DNA from: Closterium sp. Naga37s-1
Taxonomy: Eukaryota > Streptophyta > Zygnematophyceae > Desmidiales > Closteriaceae
Direction: 5' to 3'
Assembly: GCA_947471745.1 (NCBI GenBank)
Contig: CANJKZ010000955.1
Location: 2,973,501 to 3,037,500 of the forward strand
DNA: 64,000 bases
Shown here: positions 43,001 through 51,945 of the stretch, piece by piece
Position numbering within the stretch: position 1 is the stretch's first letter
How the letters are laid out: every line of letters starts with the position of its first letter
Program-made: the position numbers and the translations under genes
The notes under the pieces: model-generated
The model's input: the letters and a program-made list of their open reading frames with translations, nothing else
Database searches by the model: none
Told to the model about the DNA's origin: nothing

Positions 43001-45683
43001 TATCGCGCCTTAAACAAGATCACAATTAAGAACAGATATCCGCTGCCTCGCATTGAGGATCTGTTTGATCGTCTCCAGGGTGCCCAATGGTTTAGCGCAT
43101 TGGACCTCGCACAGGGGTACCATCAGTTGCGCATCACCAATGATGATGTACCCAAAACAGCGTTTCGCACGCCGTTTGGGCATTTTTTATGGCGTGTGCT
43201 GAGCTTCGGCCTGACCAATGCACCGGCCTCATTTCAGAGGGCGATGAATGATGTCTTTCGTGAGGCGTTTGGTCAATTTGTCCTGGTTTATCTCGACGAT
43301 ATATTGGTCTATTCCAAGACCAAAAAGGAGCACACAGAACACCTAAAATGGGTGTTAAACAAACCACGAGAGCATAAGTTCTACGCTCGCTTGTGGAAGT
43401 GTCACTTCTATAAGCGCGAGTTAGAATATCTGGGACATCTCGTGGGGAACAGTGGATTGAAAGTCGATCCCAAGAAAGTGGCGGCTGTTGAGAACTGGCC
43501 CGTTCCACAGGACGCGGGTCAAGTCAGGTCCTTTTTAGGCTTGGCCAATTATTTTCGCCGTTTCTTGGAAAATTATTCAACCATCGTTGCCCCATTGACC
43601 GCACTTACTCGAAAAGGTACTGTGTGGGAATGGACCAGACAATGCCAAGAGGCATTTGAAGCGGTCAAACAAAACTTGACCAATGCTCCCGTTCTGGTAT
43701 TACCAGATCCAACAAAACCCTACGAGGTAGTCACTGACGCCTCAACGGTAGGGATTTCTGCAGTCCTCCTACAAGAAGGACGTCCTATGGCATACGAGAG
43801 TAGAAAGCTCTCCCCGGCAGAGCAGCGCTATATGACTTCTGAACAAGAACTGTTGGCAGTCGTCCATGCGCTACGAACATGGCGATGTTACTTGGAAGGT
43901 GTGGACTTTGTTGTCACAACTGACCATTGTCCAAACACCTACTTTTCCACCCAAGCCACCCTCACTCGTCGTCAAGCCCGATGGGCTGAGCTCCTTAGCG
44001 GTTTCACCTATGATATTCGATATCGGGCAGGTTCGACGAACATGGCTGACCCCCTCAGCAGACAGCCGATAGGGACAGCAAACGGGCTTGAGGACACCGA
44101 ACATGCTGCCGTCTTTGCAGCTTACTTTGGTATCCTCGCTGTTGCTCGAGTGAGTGAGATAACCTTCAGTGATTTTCTGAAACGAATCCGCACAGGCTAT
44201 CAGATTGTTTCCTGGTTTCAGAACCCACAGAATACGAAGGATCTCTCGTGGGAGCATGAGCTTTGGTGGAATGGAAAAGAAATTGTAGTACCACATATGA
44301 GGAACCTGCGGAATGACATCTTACAAGAAGTGCATGCCAGTAAATACAGTGGACACCTCGAAGTTAATAAAACCCGATGGGCATTGTCTGACGTATACTG
44401 GTGGCCAGGGTTGGGCAATGAAGTCCAGCAGTTTGTTACACGCCGCGACACGTGTGCGCGTAACAAACCGAGCATACAAAAACCCGGTGGTTTGCTTCAA
44501 CTACTCGAAATCCCTGACGAACCTTGGGAGAGTGTATCAATGGATTTCATCACTGATCTCCCTAAAACACGAGATGGTCATACAACGATCCTCGTCTTCG
44601 TGGATCGTTTGACCAAGATGGTGCACTTCATGCCTACAACCACGGACGTATCAGTAGAAGATACAGCTAAGGTCTATTGCACATGTTTTCCGTTTACATG
44701 GTTTGCCCCGTGTGCTAGTGTCTGACCGAGACCCTCGTTTTACAAGCCGTTTCTGGCAGGAGGTCATTCGGACACTAGGGACGAAGCTGAAAATGTCGTC
44801 TGCATTCCACCCTCAAACGGATGGGCAGACCGAACGCACAAATCACACTCTTGAACAAATGCTTCGTTCGTTTATTGGCCCAATACAAGATGATTGGGAT
44901 GAGCTGTTGCCAGTCGTGGAATTTGCTGGAAAGCACCCATGAAAAACCCTTCATCTTAAATTGTGGTCGGCACCCCACAACACCTGCTACGCATGGGGTC
45001 AGTGGTTTGAAAATTCCAGCCGCTAAGGACTTTATTGGCAAGCAGCAAGAAGCGCTTAAGTCTGCTTGTCGTTGGTTGCAACTTGCCCAACAATGCCAAA
45101 AGTCTTACGCCGACATGAAACGCCGGGACGTTTCTTTTCAAGAGGGAGACAAAGTTTAGTTGAGTACGAAAAACATTCGACTCAAATTACCTGGGGTGCG
45201 AAAGTTGTTTCCTCGTTGGATTGGGCCATTCGAGGTCATCAAGCGGGTTGGGGCGGTGGCTTATAAGCTTAAGCTACCAGACACCTTACAGATTCACAAT
45301 ATCCTCCACGTGTCTCTGTTAAATAAGTATGTAGCCGACGGCACATACTTACCACCACCAACCATCGTCCTGGGTGAGGAACTATATTATGAAGTCGAGC
45401 ATGTGCTCATGCACCGTGATCGACAACACGGCCGTAAAACAAAACGTGAGTTCCTCATTAAGTGGAAAGGCTACGGGCTGAACACAATTCTTGGGAGCCA
45501 GAGGAACACTTGACTGAAAAAGCAGTTCAAGCTTACATGGAAGAGTTGGCACTCCGAGCAGCCCCACAGCCAGTGGATGGTGTTGACCCTGGCCGTAATG
45601 TGGTGCGACGTGCTCGCAGCACTCGCCCCAAGAAGCACTCCAAGGCAAGGGGGACGTTGCCAACTGGAGGGGGAGGAGTGTAA
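40070..45683 (+). pseudogene. Gypsy gag-pol coding region with chromodomain
   Basis: ATG at 40070 opens an acidic gag N-terminus; the capsid-like part lies at about 40690-41340 around the insertion and a zinc-knuckle-like segment at about 41565-41610. Protease (ILVDTGVTVSLFD) is at about 42243, RT (LDLAQGYHQLRI about 43103; YLDDILVYSK about 43290), RNase H (VVTDASTVGISAVLL about 43729) and integrase zinc region about 44330-44465. The integrase core (MDFITDLPKTRDGH about 44540; HPQTDGQTER about 44812) precedes a chromodomain (FLIKWKGYG, about 45452-45478). Protease-RT-RNase H-integrase order plus a chromodomain defines chromoviruses. The frame closes in the first bases of the 3' LTR. Broken, about eight breaks. 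Confidence 0.88.
41032..41229 (+). mobile_element. Solo-LTR-like insertion in Gypsy gag (198 bp)
   Basis: Begins TGTTGAATAGAAACAG, ends ATATTCTAACA, and is flanked by GCTCT on both sides (41027-41031 and 41230-41234), a perfect 5-bp target duplication. No coding capacity. The inverted segments GGCCTAGGCT and AGCCTAGGCC lie near its start. A solo LTR or a very small LTR element; orientation not certain. Confidence 0.8.
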
Positions 45684-46379
45684 CGCATCGCCTTCCTACC
45701 CTAACAATCCTAGCTATGACTCTCTAAAGCGCTACCTACGTAAGGTAGCGACTTACGGCAAGAGAAGGTTGGAGGAGGTGAATGGTGATTGGTCCCCAGT
45801 TGTGGACCACCACCCACGAAAAGACAAGCGTGGTTGGGAATCAACCCAACCTCCACATTGGTTGGAATTCCAACCAATAGCAAGTGAACATTTATGTTAC
45901 AAGTTACAACATGTAACAAAACAATCCTTATCACAATTGTGTTGCTCTCATTGGTTGCAAATCCAACCATTGTGCCACCTAAGCAAACTCACCCCTAGGA
46001 GCTCCTTGCCCTTGTTGCCATGGAGGAAGTGGAGCTCCCCAAGGAGGTCTAGGAGGGGTGTGAGCTAAGCAGGCTCATTCTGAACTCCCAACTTCCAATT
46101 AACCAGAATGGAAATGGGATTTTCTCTCTAAGTACAAGACTTCTCCCTCACAAGTGCCCTAGCCTTCAACTACTCTTTTGGTGAAGCTACTCCATCACTC
46201 TTAGAGCCTCAACTACCAAGCCTTTAAGGCTCAAGGCTAGCTTAGGGACTAGTTTATCTTGTATGTGCTTGTTGTTGGCGTTTTATAAGCCTTCTATAGA
46301 CCCTTTTTGTGGGCATTTGCTATAAGTCCGGGTTTTTATTGTGATTTTAAGGGCGTTTTCTCTATAAGCCCGTGTTACA
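45679..46379 (+). repeat. 3' LTR of the Gypsy element (701 bp)
   Basis: Same length and ends as the 5' LTR, with about 11 substitutions. Confidence 0.93.
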
Positions 46380-46513
46380 GGTTAGGTCTGGGGAGGTTCC
46401 AGAGGAGGATGTGGAGGAGGAGTAGGGGGAGTTGTTAACGTTTTTTTTTTTTTGTTTTTTTTTTTGTTTTTTTTTGTTTTTTTTTAATCTTGAGTTTATC
46501 CACATTTGTGTAG
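46380..46513 (+). other. Intron remainder before the first visible AP-4 sigma exon
   Basis: Purine-rich stretch, then a long T-rich tract (about 46440-46490) interrupted by single Gs, ending in the acceptor TTTGTGTAG. The tract is consistent with a 3' intron end. Confidence 0.65.
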
Positions 46514-47548
46514 TGCTCGTTTGTGGAGCACCGCAACTACAAGGTGATTTACCGGCGATATGCATCGCTCTTCTTCCTCGTGGGCGTGGATGGCGAAGAG
46601 GTAAGAGTGGCTCCATCCCAATCCCCACTGGTTCAAGTCCACCTGCTCAATCTCAAATCATCAAGTTCACCTACTCGATTTCAAATCACCCTGCTGCTAT
46701 TACTGCCATCCCTTTTTTGCCTCTCCAATTTCATCCTCCTCCTTTGACCCTCCACTCCACCTCCACCTCTGACTTGCAATCTCTCAATCCTTCTCCCCCT
46801 TCTTGCTCCCTTCTCCCCCCTGCCTGTCCCCACTCCCTTTTTCCCCCTCCTCCCTTGCCCTTCTTCCCGCCGTCGCCCATGCCGCCATGCAACCATGTGG
46901 GTGGTAGAACGAGCTGGCAATACTGGAGTTCATCCACTGCATCGTTGAGATCATGGACCGATACTTTGGCAACGTGGTCAGTCACACTGCACTGCACTGC
47001 ACTGCATGCTCACCCCCTTGCACCCCCTCCTTGTTGAAAGGCATCTCTCTCTTCCTTGCTTCCTCTTTCGCTTCTACTCTTCCCGTGGCCTCCTCTCTTC
47101 CAGCCTCACCCATATTTGCAGTGCAAGTTGTATTGTATCGTGTTTCACGTTATCCCTTCACCATCTTCGGATGTGACTTCATGTTTGTCGTTTGAGGTGG
47201 CTCAAAACCGTCACAAGTTCAACGTTGTTGTGTCGAGTCCATGTCTGTCTTCCCAACATGCCCATGTCTGTCTTCCCCACATGCCCATGTCCAGTGTGAG
47301 CGATCGTCAGGTTCCCTCTCACCATCCGCCCCTTCATCCCTTACCGATCACACAGTGCGAGCTGGACATCATGTTCCACCTGTCTCTCCCCCTCCCCCTT
47401 TGCCCCATGGCAGTGCGAGCTGGATATAATGTTCCACCTGGAGAAGGCGTACTTCATGCTTGATGAGATGGGCATGAACGGCTGCGTCATGGACACCAAC
47501 AAGCTCAATGTGCTCGCGCCCATCCACCTCAAGGACAAGTCATCGTAG
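46514..47548 (+). CDS. AP4S: AP-4 adaptor complex subunit sigma, last three coding exons
   Basis: Three phase-0 exons. 46514-46600 encodes CSFVEHRNYKVIYRRYASLF and FLVGVDGEE; 46908-46976 encodes NELAILEFIHCIVEIMDRYF and GNV; 47414-47548 encodes CELDIMFHLEKAYFMLDEMG through APIHLKDKSS and stop TAG. Introns are 307 nt (GTAAGA...GTAG) and 437 nt (GTCAGT...GCAG). The 96 residues match the small-chain longin/clathrin-adaptor fold, and FVEHRNYK with VGVD..ENELA is typical of sigma-4 rather than sigma-1, -2 or -3. AP-4 sorts cargo at the trans-Golgi network as a heterotetramer. The full protein should be about 143 residues; the first 46 or so are not in the window, because the sequence upstream of the first exon is the Gypsy element. 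The retained exons show no damage. Confidence 0.87.
47356..47382 (+). repeat. Duplicated start of the last AP-4 sigma exon, inside the intron
   Basis: TGCGAGCTGGACATCATGTT and the next seven bases repeat the first 27 nt of the exon at 47414 with two differences, and are preceded by a usable acceptor CACAG. After 27 nt the copy runs into CT-rich sequence, so splicing to it would give a different C-terminus. Confidence 0.8.
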
Positions 47549-47606
47549 CCCTCTCGCCATCGTAGCACAACACCTTACTCACACAAAGAGAGCATTGTGC
47601 ACGCAA

Positions 47607-47637
47607 ACCCATCCACCTCATGGACAAGTCATTTATC
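47607..47637 (+). repeat. Duplicated end of the last AP-4 sigma exon in the 3' region
   Basis: CCCATCCACCTCATGGACAA followed by GTCATT repeats the end of the coding exon (CCCATCCACCTCAAGGACAA) about 90 bp downstream, after the stop codon. Confidence 0.75.
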
Positions 47638-47700
47638 CATGCACTCGCAGCAGTTGCAGCTGCAGCAGCAGGAGGGGACCTTACCCACACTCATCCACCA

Positions 47701-48296
47701 GCAACACCATGCAAAACTCCCTTAGCCAAGCAGCACCATGCAGAACTCCCTTATCCAAGCAGCACCATGCAGAACTCCCTTAGCCAAGCAGCACCATGCA
47801 TAACTCCCTTAGCCAAGCAGCACCATGCAGAACTCCCTTAGCCAAGCAGCACCATGCAGAACTCCCTTAGCCAAGCAGCACCATGCAGAACTCCCTTAGC
47901 CAAGCAGCACCATGCAGAACTCCCTTAGCCAAGCAGCACCATGCAGAACTCCCTTAGCCAAGCAGCACCATGCAGAACTCCCTTAGCCAAGCAGCACCAT
48001 GCAGAACTCCCTTAGCCAAGCAGCACCATGCAGAACTCCCTTAGCCAAGCAGCACCATGCAGAACTCCCTTAGCCAAGCAGCACCATGCAGAACTCCCTT
48101 AGCCAAGCAGCACCATGCAGAACTCCCTTAGCCAAGCAGCACCATGCAGAACTCCCTTAGCCAAGCAGCACCATGCAGAACTCCCTTAGCCAAGCAGCAC
48201 CATGCAGAACTCCCTTAGCCAAGCAGCACCATGCAGAACTCCCTTAGCCAAGCAGCACCATGCAGAACCCCCTTAGCCAAGCAGCACCACCATATG
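47701..48296. repeat. 29-bp minisatellite, about 20 copies
   Basis: Unit CCATGCAGAACTCCCTTAGC plus CAAGCAGCA, nearly identical through about 20 copies, with variants only near the edges. It lies 150 bp after the AP-4 sigma stop, probably in the 3' UTR or just downstream. Contiguous units without spacers, so not a CRISPR array. Confidence 0.93.
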
Positions 48297-48850
48297 CAGA
48301 CCTTAACCACACCCATCCACCTCCTGGAGTATTTTTCAGAGCCACACAGCTACAGCAGCAGGAGCAGCAGTCGGTCAAGTCTTCTTAGTAGCAGCATTAT
48401 GCTTTAGCGGCTTTTGTATGGTTTCCCTCCCCGTACGAGCCGTACCTTTTGGAGGAAGCTCGCCTTTGTTTAAACACGCAAATATTAGGATGAGGGGGTT
48501 GTACGGATGCACTTCTCTGAGATTTAGATTGTATGACAGTACCCCATTTTCCAGATTTATAAATTTATTTCTACTGTAATGCCTACCAAGTGGTGCAAAA
48601 TACTGTTTCTAGTGCGGAAGGCGAAATGATCGTTTGTGGGGTACATCCTAGTTTCGTGCCAAACAACATCACTTTGCTTCCAAGCACCCACGTACGACGT
48701 GGGGCTTCCTTGGAAATCGAGTGACACGAGTGATATTTGACAGGCACATGATACAGTACAAGTGAAATTCGAACTTGTAATGGGGAGAATGCAGCCAGTG
48801 GAAGCGGCAAGGCGGGCGATCTGGTAAAGTCAGCCCCAGCAGCAAGCGCA
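48297..48850. other. Intergenic sequence after AP-4 sigma
   Basis: No gene or known repeat recognised. CAG-rich pieces near 48340-48370 resemble the region before the minisatellite. Confidence 0.5.
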
Positions 48851-50780
48851 TCTTGGCCACCCTCAGGGACTAGCAGCATGACACAGAGGGGAGGAGCAGC
48901 GGCCACAAGGAAAGCCAACTCGAACCTGTCCTCTAAAACATCAGTGCTAAGGGCAGGAGCACCCCCGACGTACGGAGGAAGGGAAGGGGAGGAACAGAGA
49001 TTGTCTAAGTGGTGTAGACAAGGCGATGAGTGGAGGCAAAGTCAGCTACAACTGCGACAAGAACAGAGACAGACAAAGGAAGAGCAATAGGGTCAGTGAC
49101 GAGGGAGGAAAGGACATGGGAAACTATAAGACGAACGACACAGAGGATGTCAGAGAATGGAGGAGGGGAGATAGTAAGAAGGAGACTGAGGAGGTGACGG
49201 GAGATCAGGAGGGACACGAGGGGGGAGAGAGTGGAGGAGTCCCATAGAGTGATAACTAGTATAAGGAGACGAGGGACAAGCACGAACGGCATGACGAGGA
49301 AAGGGGAAAGAGACAACAGACGTGTCAAGAAGGAGAGGTGGAAACAGCTTAGAACAAGGAGAAAAACGAGCCGAAGATGGGTCCGGGAGAGGCAAAGCGA
49401 GGAGTAAGGAGGACTGTCGATCAAAGGGTAAGGAAGTCCCAGAAGGCGAAGTCCAGTCACAAGCCGCGAATCCTGCTGCTGCAGCTGCTACTGCGACTAC
49501 TCCTGCGGCGGCTATTGCGGCGGTTGAGACGGTTGCTGCTGCTGCTGCTTCGCGGGTGCTCTGCCGTCTGTTTCGGCAGCTGCTGTGGTTGCTGCTGCTC
49601 CTCCAGCCTCGTCAAACGTCGTGGGCTCGCGGCAACTTCAGGGTCTGAAGCTCCCGCAACAGCACCTCGAGAACCAGCAACCTCCGTATCAGCTCCCCCA
49701 GAACTAGCACCCCCAGAGCCAGCACCCACCGCATCTACACCCTCCGAACCAGCACCCCCAGAGTCCACATTGAGTAGCGACGAAGTCTACTATGGTGACT
49801 GCGAGGACGATGCCGGGGACGGCGGGGACTGCAGGGTGACGTGTGCTCGAACAGGGAGACGCCATCCATGATAAAACGCTGGAGATACAGGTGCAAGCGC
49901 TCTAGCCACAATTCAAACTCGAGAGGGCGCCCGTCTTCGTCAACGGCTAGGATAATGATAGTGGCCATACGGGAACTAGGTCAAGCTTCAGTACGAGGAA
50001 GTAGCGGGAGATCTAGGCACAAGCGGCAGTTCAGGGCGCAGTGGAAGAAAGAACAGCATGGCAATATGTGAGTGGCCCAGCAGAAGACAGAGCTGTATCG
50101 TGGCGCATCCCGGCAGTAGGCAGCACGGCACGACAGCAAGGCAGCGCGCAGCGGCAGGGCAGCGTGCGCGGCAGAAAAGCAGCACGCACCCATGTGGCAG
50201 GGAAGCGCGTGGCGGTACGGCAGGGATGCGCGCGTGCGGCAGGGCAGCGTACGTGCGGCAGAGCAGCGCACGCGGCAAGGCAGCGCATGCACTCGCAGCT
50301 GCGCGCGAGGCAACAGTGGTAGGGCAGCACGTGCAGGCAGGTGCTGCACGCAGGGCAGGGGTGGCAGAGCAACATGCGTGGGCAGGCGAGGCGCACGGGG
50401 CAGCGCACAGGCACGCGTGGCAGGGCGGCGCACAGGCAGGCGCGGCGCTCGGGCAGCTGCGGCAGAGCAGCGCACGTGGGCAGGCGCGCCGCGCGGGGCA
50501 GCGGCGGCAGGGCAACGTGCACGGGCAGGCACAGCGCGCGGGGCAGCATACGGGCAGGCACGGCAGGGCAGCATACGGGCAGCTGCGCACGTGGCAGTGG
50601 TGGCAGGGCAGCGTGTGTGGGTAGGCGCGGCGTGCGGGGCAGTGGCGGTAGGGCAGCGCACGCGGGCAGGCGTGGCGTGCGAGGCAGCGCACAGGCAGGC
50701 GCGGCAGGGCTGCGCATGGGCAGGCGTGGCGCACGAGCAGCTGCGCGTGAGGCAATGGCGGCAGAACAGCGCGCATGCCC
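48850..50780 (-). mobile_element. Family B-type Copia remnant, minus strand
   Basis: Read on the minus strand: a GC-rich repetitive leader (about 49985-50780), a gag start at 49968 (LAVDEDGRPLEFELWLERLH), then directly a Gly/Ala/Ser-rich linker (about 49460-49770) and the segment before RT (LSSLVTDPIALPLSVSVLVA about 49080-49140; LVPEGGQDALA about 48850-48890). Most of the internal region is absent, with several breaks; no LTR remains on either side. It is a different subfamily from B1-B3 and closer to the fragment at 59094-60605. Confidence 0.75.
49985..50780 (-). repeat. Leader minisatellite of the minus-strand remnant
   Basis: Degenerate units such as GGCAGGCGCGGCAGGGCAGC, of about 30-48 bp. 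Open frames on both strands are composition artefacts. Confidence 0.75.
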
Positions 50781-50879
50781 GTACCCAACTCTTTGCTAGT
50801 TCATCCATTCTCGTTCGTAACTTTGACATGGTTTCAGAGCAGGTCCGTTCCTAGGACCGTTTTTTTGGGCCCACCACCT

Positions 50880-51870
50880 GCTGCCCTGCTAACCTCGCCT
50901 CGCGCCCGTCGCCCCTAGGCCCCGGCCCGTCGTGACCCCTGTCGCCCTAGGCCCGTAGTGACCCTCGTCGCCAGTTGCCCCTCACGGCCCCATCGACCTA
51001 GGCCCCCGGCCCTCGCCCCTCGCCCCGCGGCCCCTCGGACCTCGCCCCGTCGACATAGGCCCCCGGCCCCTCGGCCCTCGCCCCACGGCCCCGTCGACCC
51101 AGGCCCCCGGCCCCCCACGACCCCGTCGATCTAGCCCCCCCCCCAAGCCCCGCGACCCCGTCGACCTAGGCCCCGCGGCCCCGTCGACCTAGGCCCCCCC
51201 CCCCCCACCTCGGCCCCGTCGACCTAGGCCCCCGGACCCCACGACCCCGTCGACCTAGGCCCCCCCCGGCCCCCTCGACCCCGTCGACCTAGGCCCCCCC
51301 AGCCCCCGCGACCCCGTCGACCTAGGCCCCGCGGCCCCGTCGACCTAGGCCCCCGGCCCCCCCCCCCCCCCTCGGCCCCGTCGCTCCTGGCCCCGCGGCC
51401 CCTTGACCTAGGCCCCCCCGGCCCCGTCGAACTAGGCCCCCGGCCCCCGCTCGGCCCCGTCGCTCCTGGCCCCAGGGCCCCGTCGACCTAGGCCCCCGGC
51501 CCCCCGTGACCCCGTCGACCTAGGCCCCCGGCCCCCTGTGACCCCGTCGACCTAGGCCCCCGGCCCCCGCGACCCCGTCGACCTAAGCCCCACGGCCCCG
51601 TCGACCCAGGCCCCTCGGCCCCGTTTCCCCTTCCCCACGGCCCAGTCGACCTAAGCCCCCGGCCCCTCGGCCCCGTCGCCCCTAGGCCCCCGGCCCCTTG
51701 GCCCCTCCTAGTCTGGCCCTGCGGCCCCGTGTTTGTCTACTCGGCCCCTTGGCCCCCCCCCCACTACGTGTTTTGCCCCTCGGCCCCTAGGCCCCTCAGC
51801 CCCTTGGCCCCTTGGCCCGTTGGCCCCTAGGCCACTCCCCCCCCCCCCCCCACGTGTTTGGCCCCTCGGC
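50880..51870 (+). repeat. Leader minisatellite of copy D
   Basis: Units CCCCGTCGACCTAGGCCCCC plus GGC of about 23-35 bp. Distinct in sequence from the leaders of B2 and B3 but with the same GGCCCC core. Confidence 0.87.
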
Positions 51871-51945
51871 CCCAGCTGCTGCTGCTGCTACTGCTACACT
51901 GCTACTGCTACTGCTGCCAGTGCTGCTTCTACGTACTGTGCCCCG

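Larger units (their letters stand above)
38849..46379 (+). mobile_element. Ty3/Gypsy chromovirus
   Basis: Two 701-bp LTRs (38849-39549 and 45679-46379; TGTAACGCATC ... CGTGTTACA), a primer site TGGTATTCAGAGC at about 39552, gag from 40070, protease, RT, RNase H, integrase and a C-terminal chromodomain, and a polypurine tract GGAGGGGGAGGAG before the 3' LTR. The LTRs differ at about 11 of 701 positions (about 1.6 percent), so it is older than the young family A element. It is broken, with about eight breaks, and carries a 198-bp solo-LTR-like insertion. The flanks ATCCA and GGTTA do not form a target duplication. Confidence 0.93.

Noticed and set aside
46440-46495. T-rich tract as the poly(A) tail of a reverse-strand SINE or LINE
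   Set aside because: No target duplication or element body is visible; it fits the pyrimidine-rich end of an intron just before the AP-4 sigma acceptor.
47356-47463. Independent small gene ending at 47463
   Set aside because: It is the duplicated exon start and a shifted reading of the AP-4 sigma terminal exon.
47701-48296. 29-bp repeats as a possible CRISPR array
   Set aside because: Units are contiguous with no spacers, no cas genes are present, and the setting is eukaryotic.
50031-50854. Cys/Ala/Arg-rich frames on both strands
   Set aside because: They lie in the degenerate leader repeat of the minus-strand remnant and overlap each other; no known domain.
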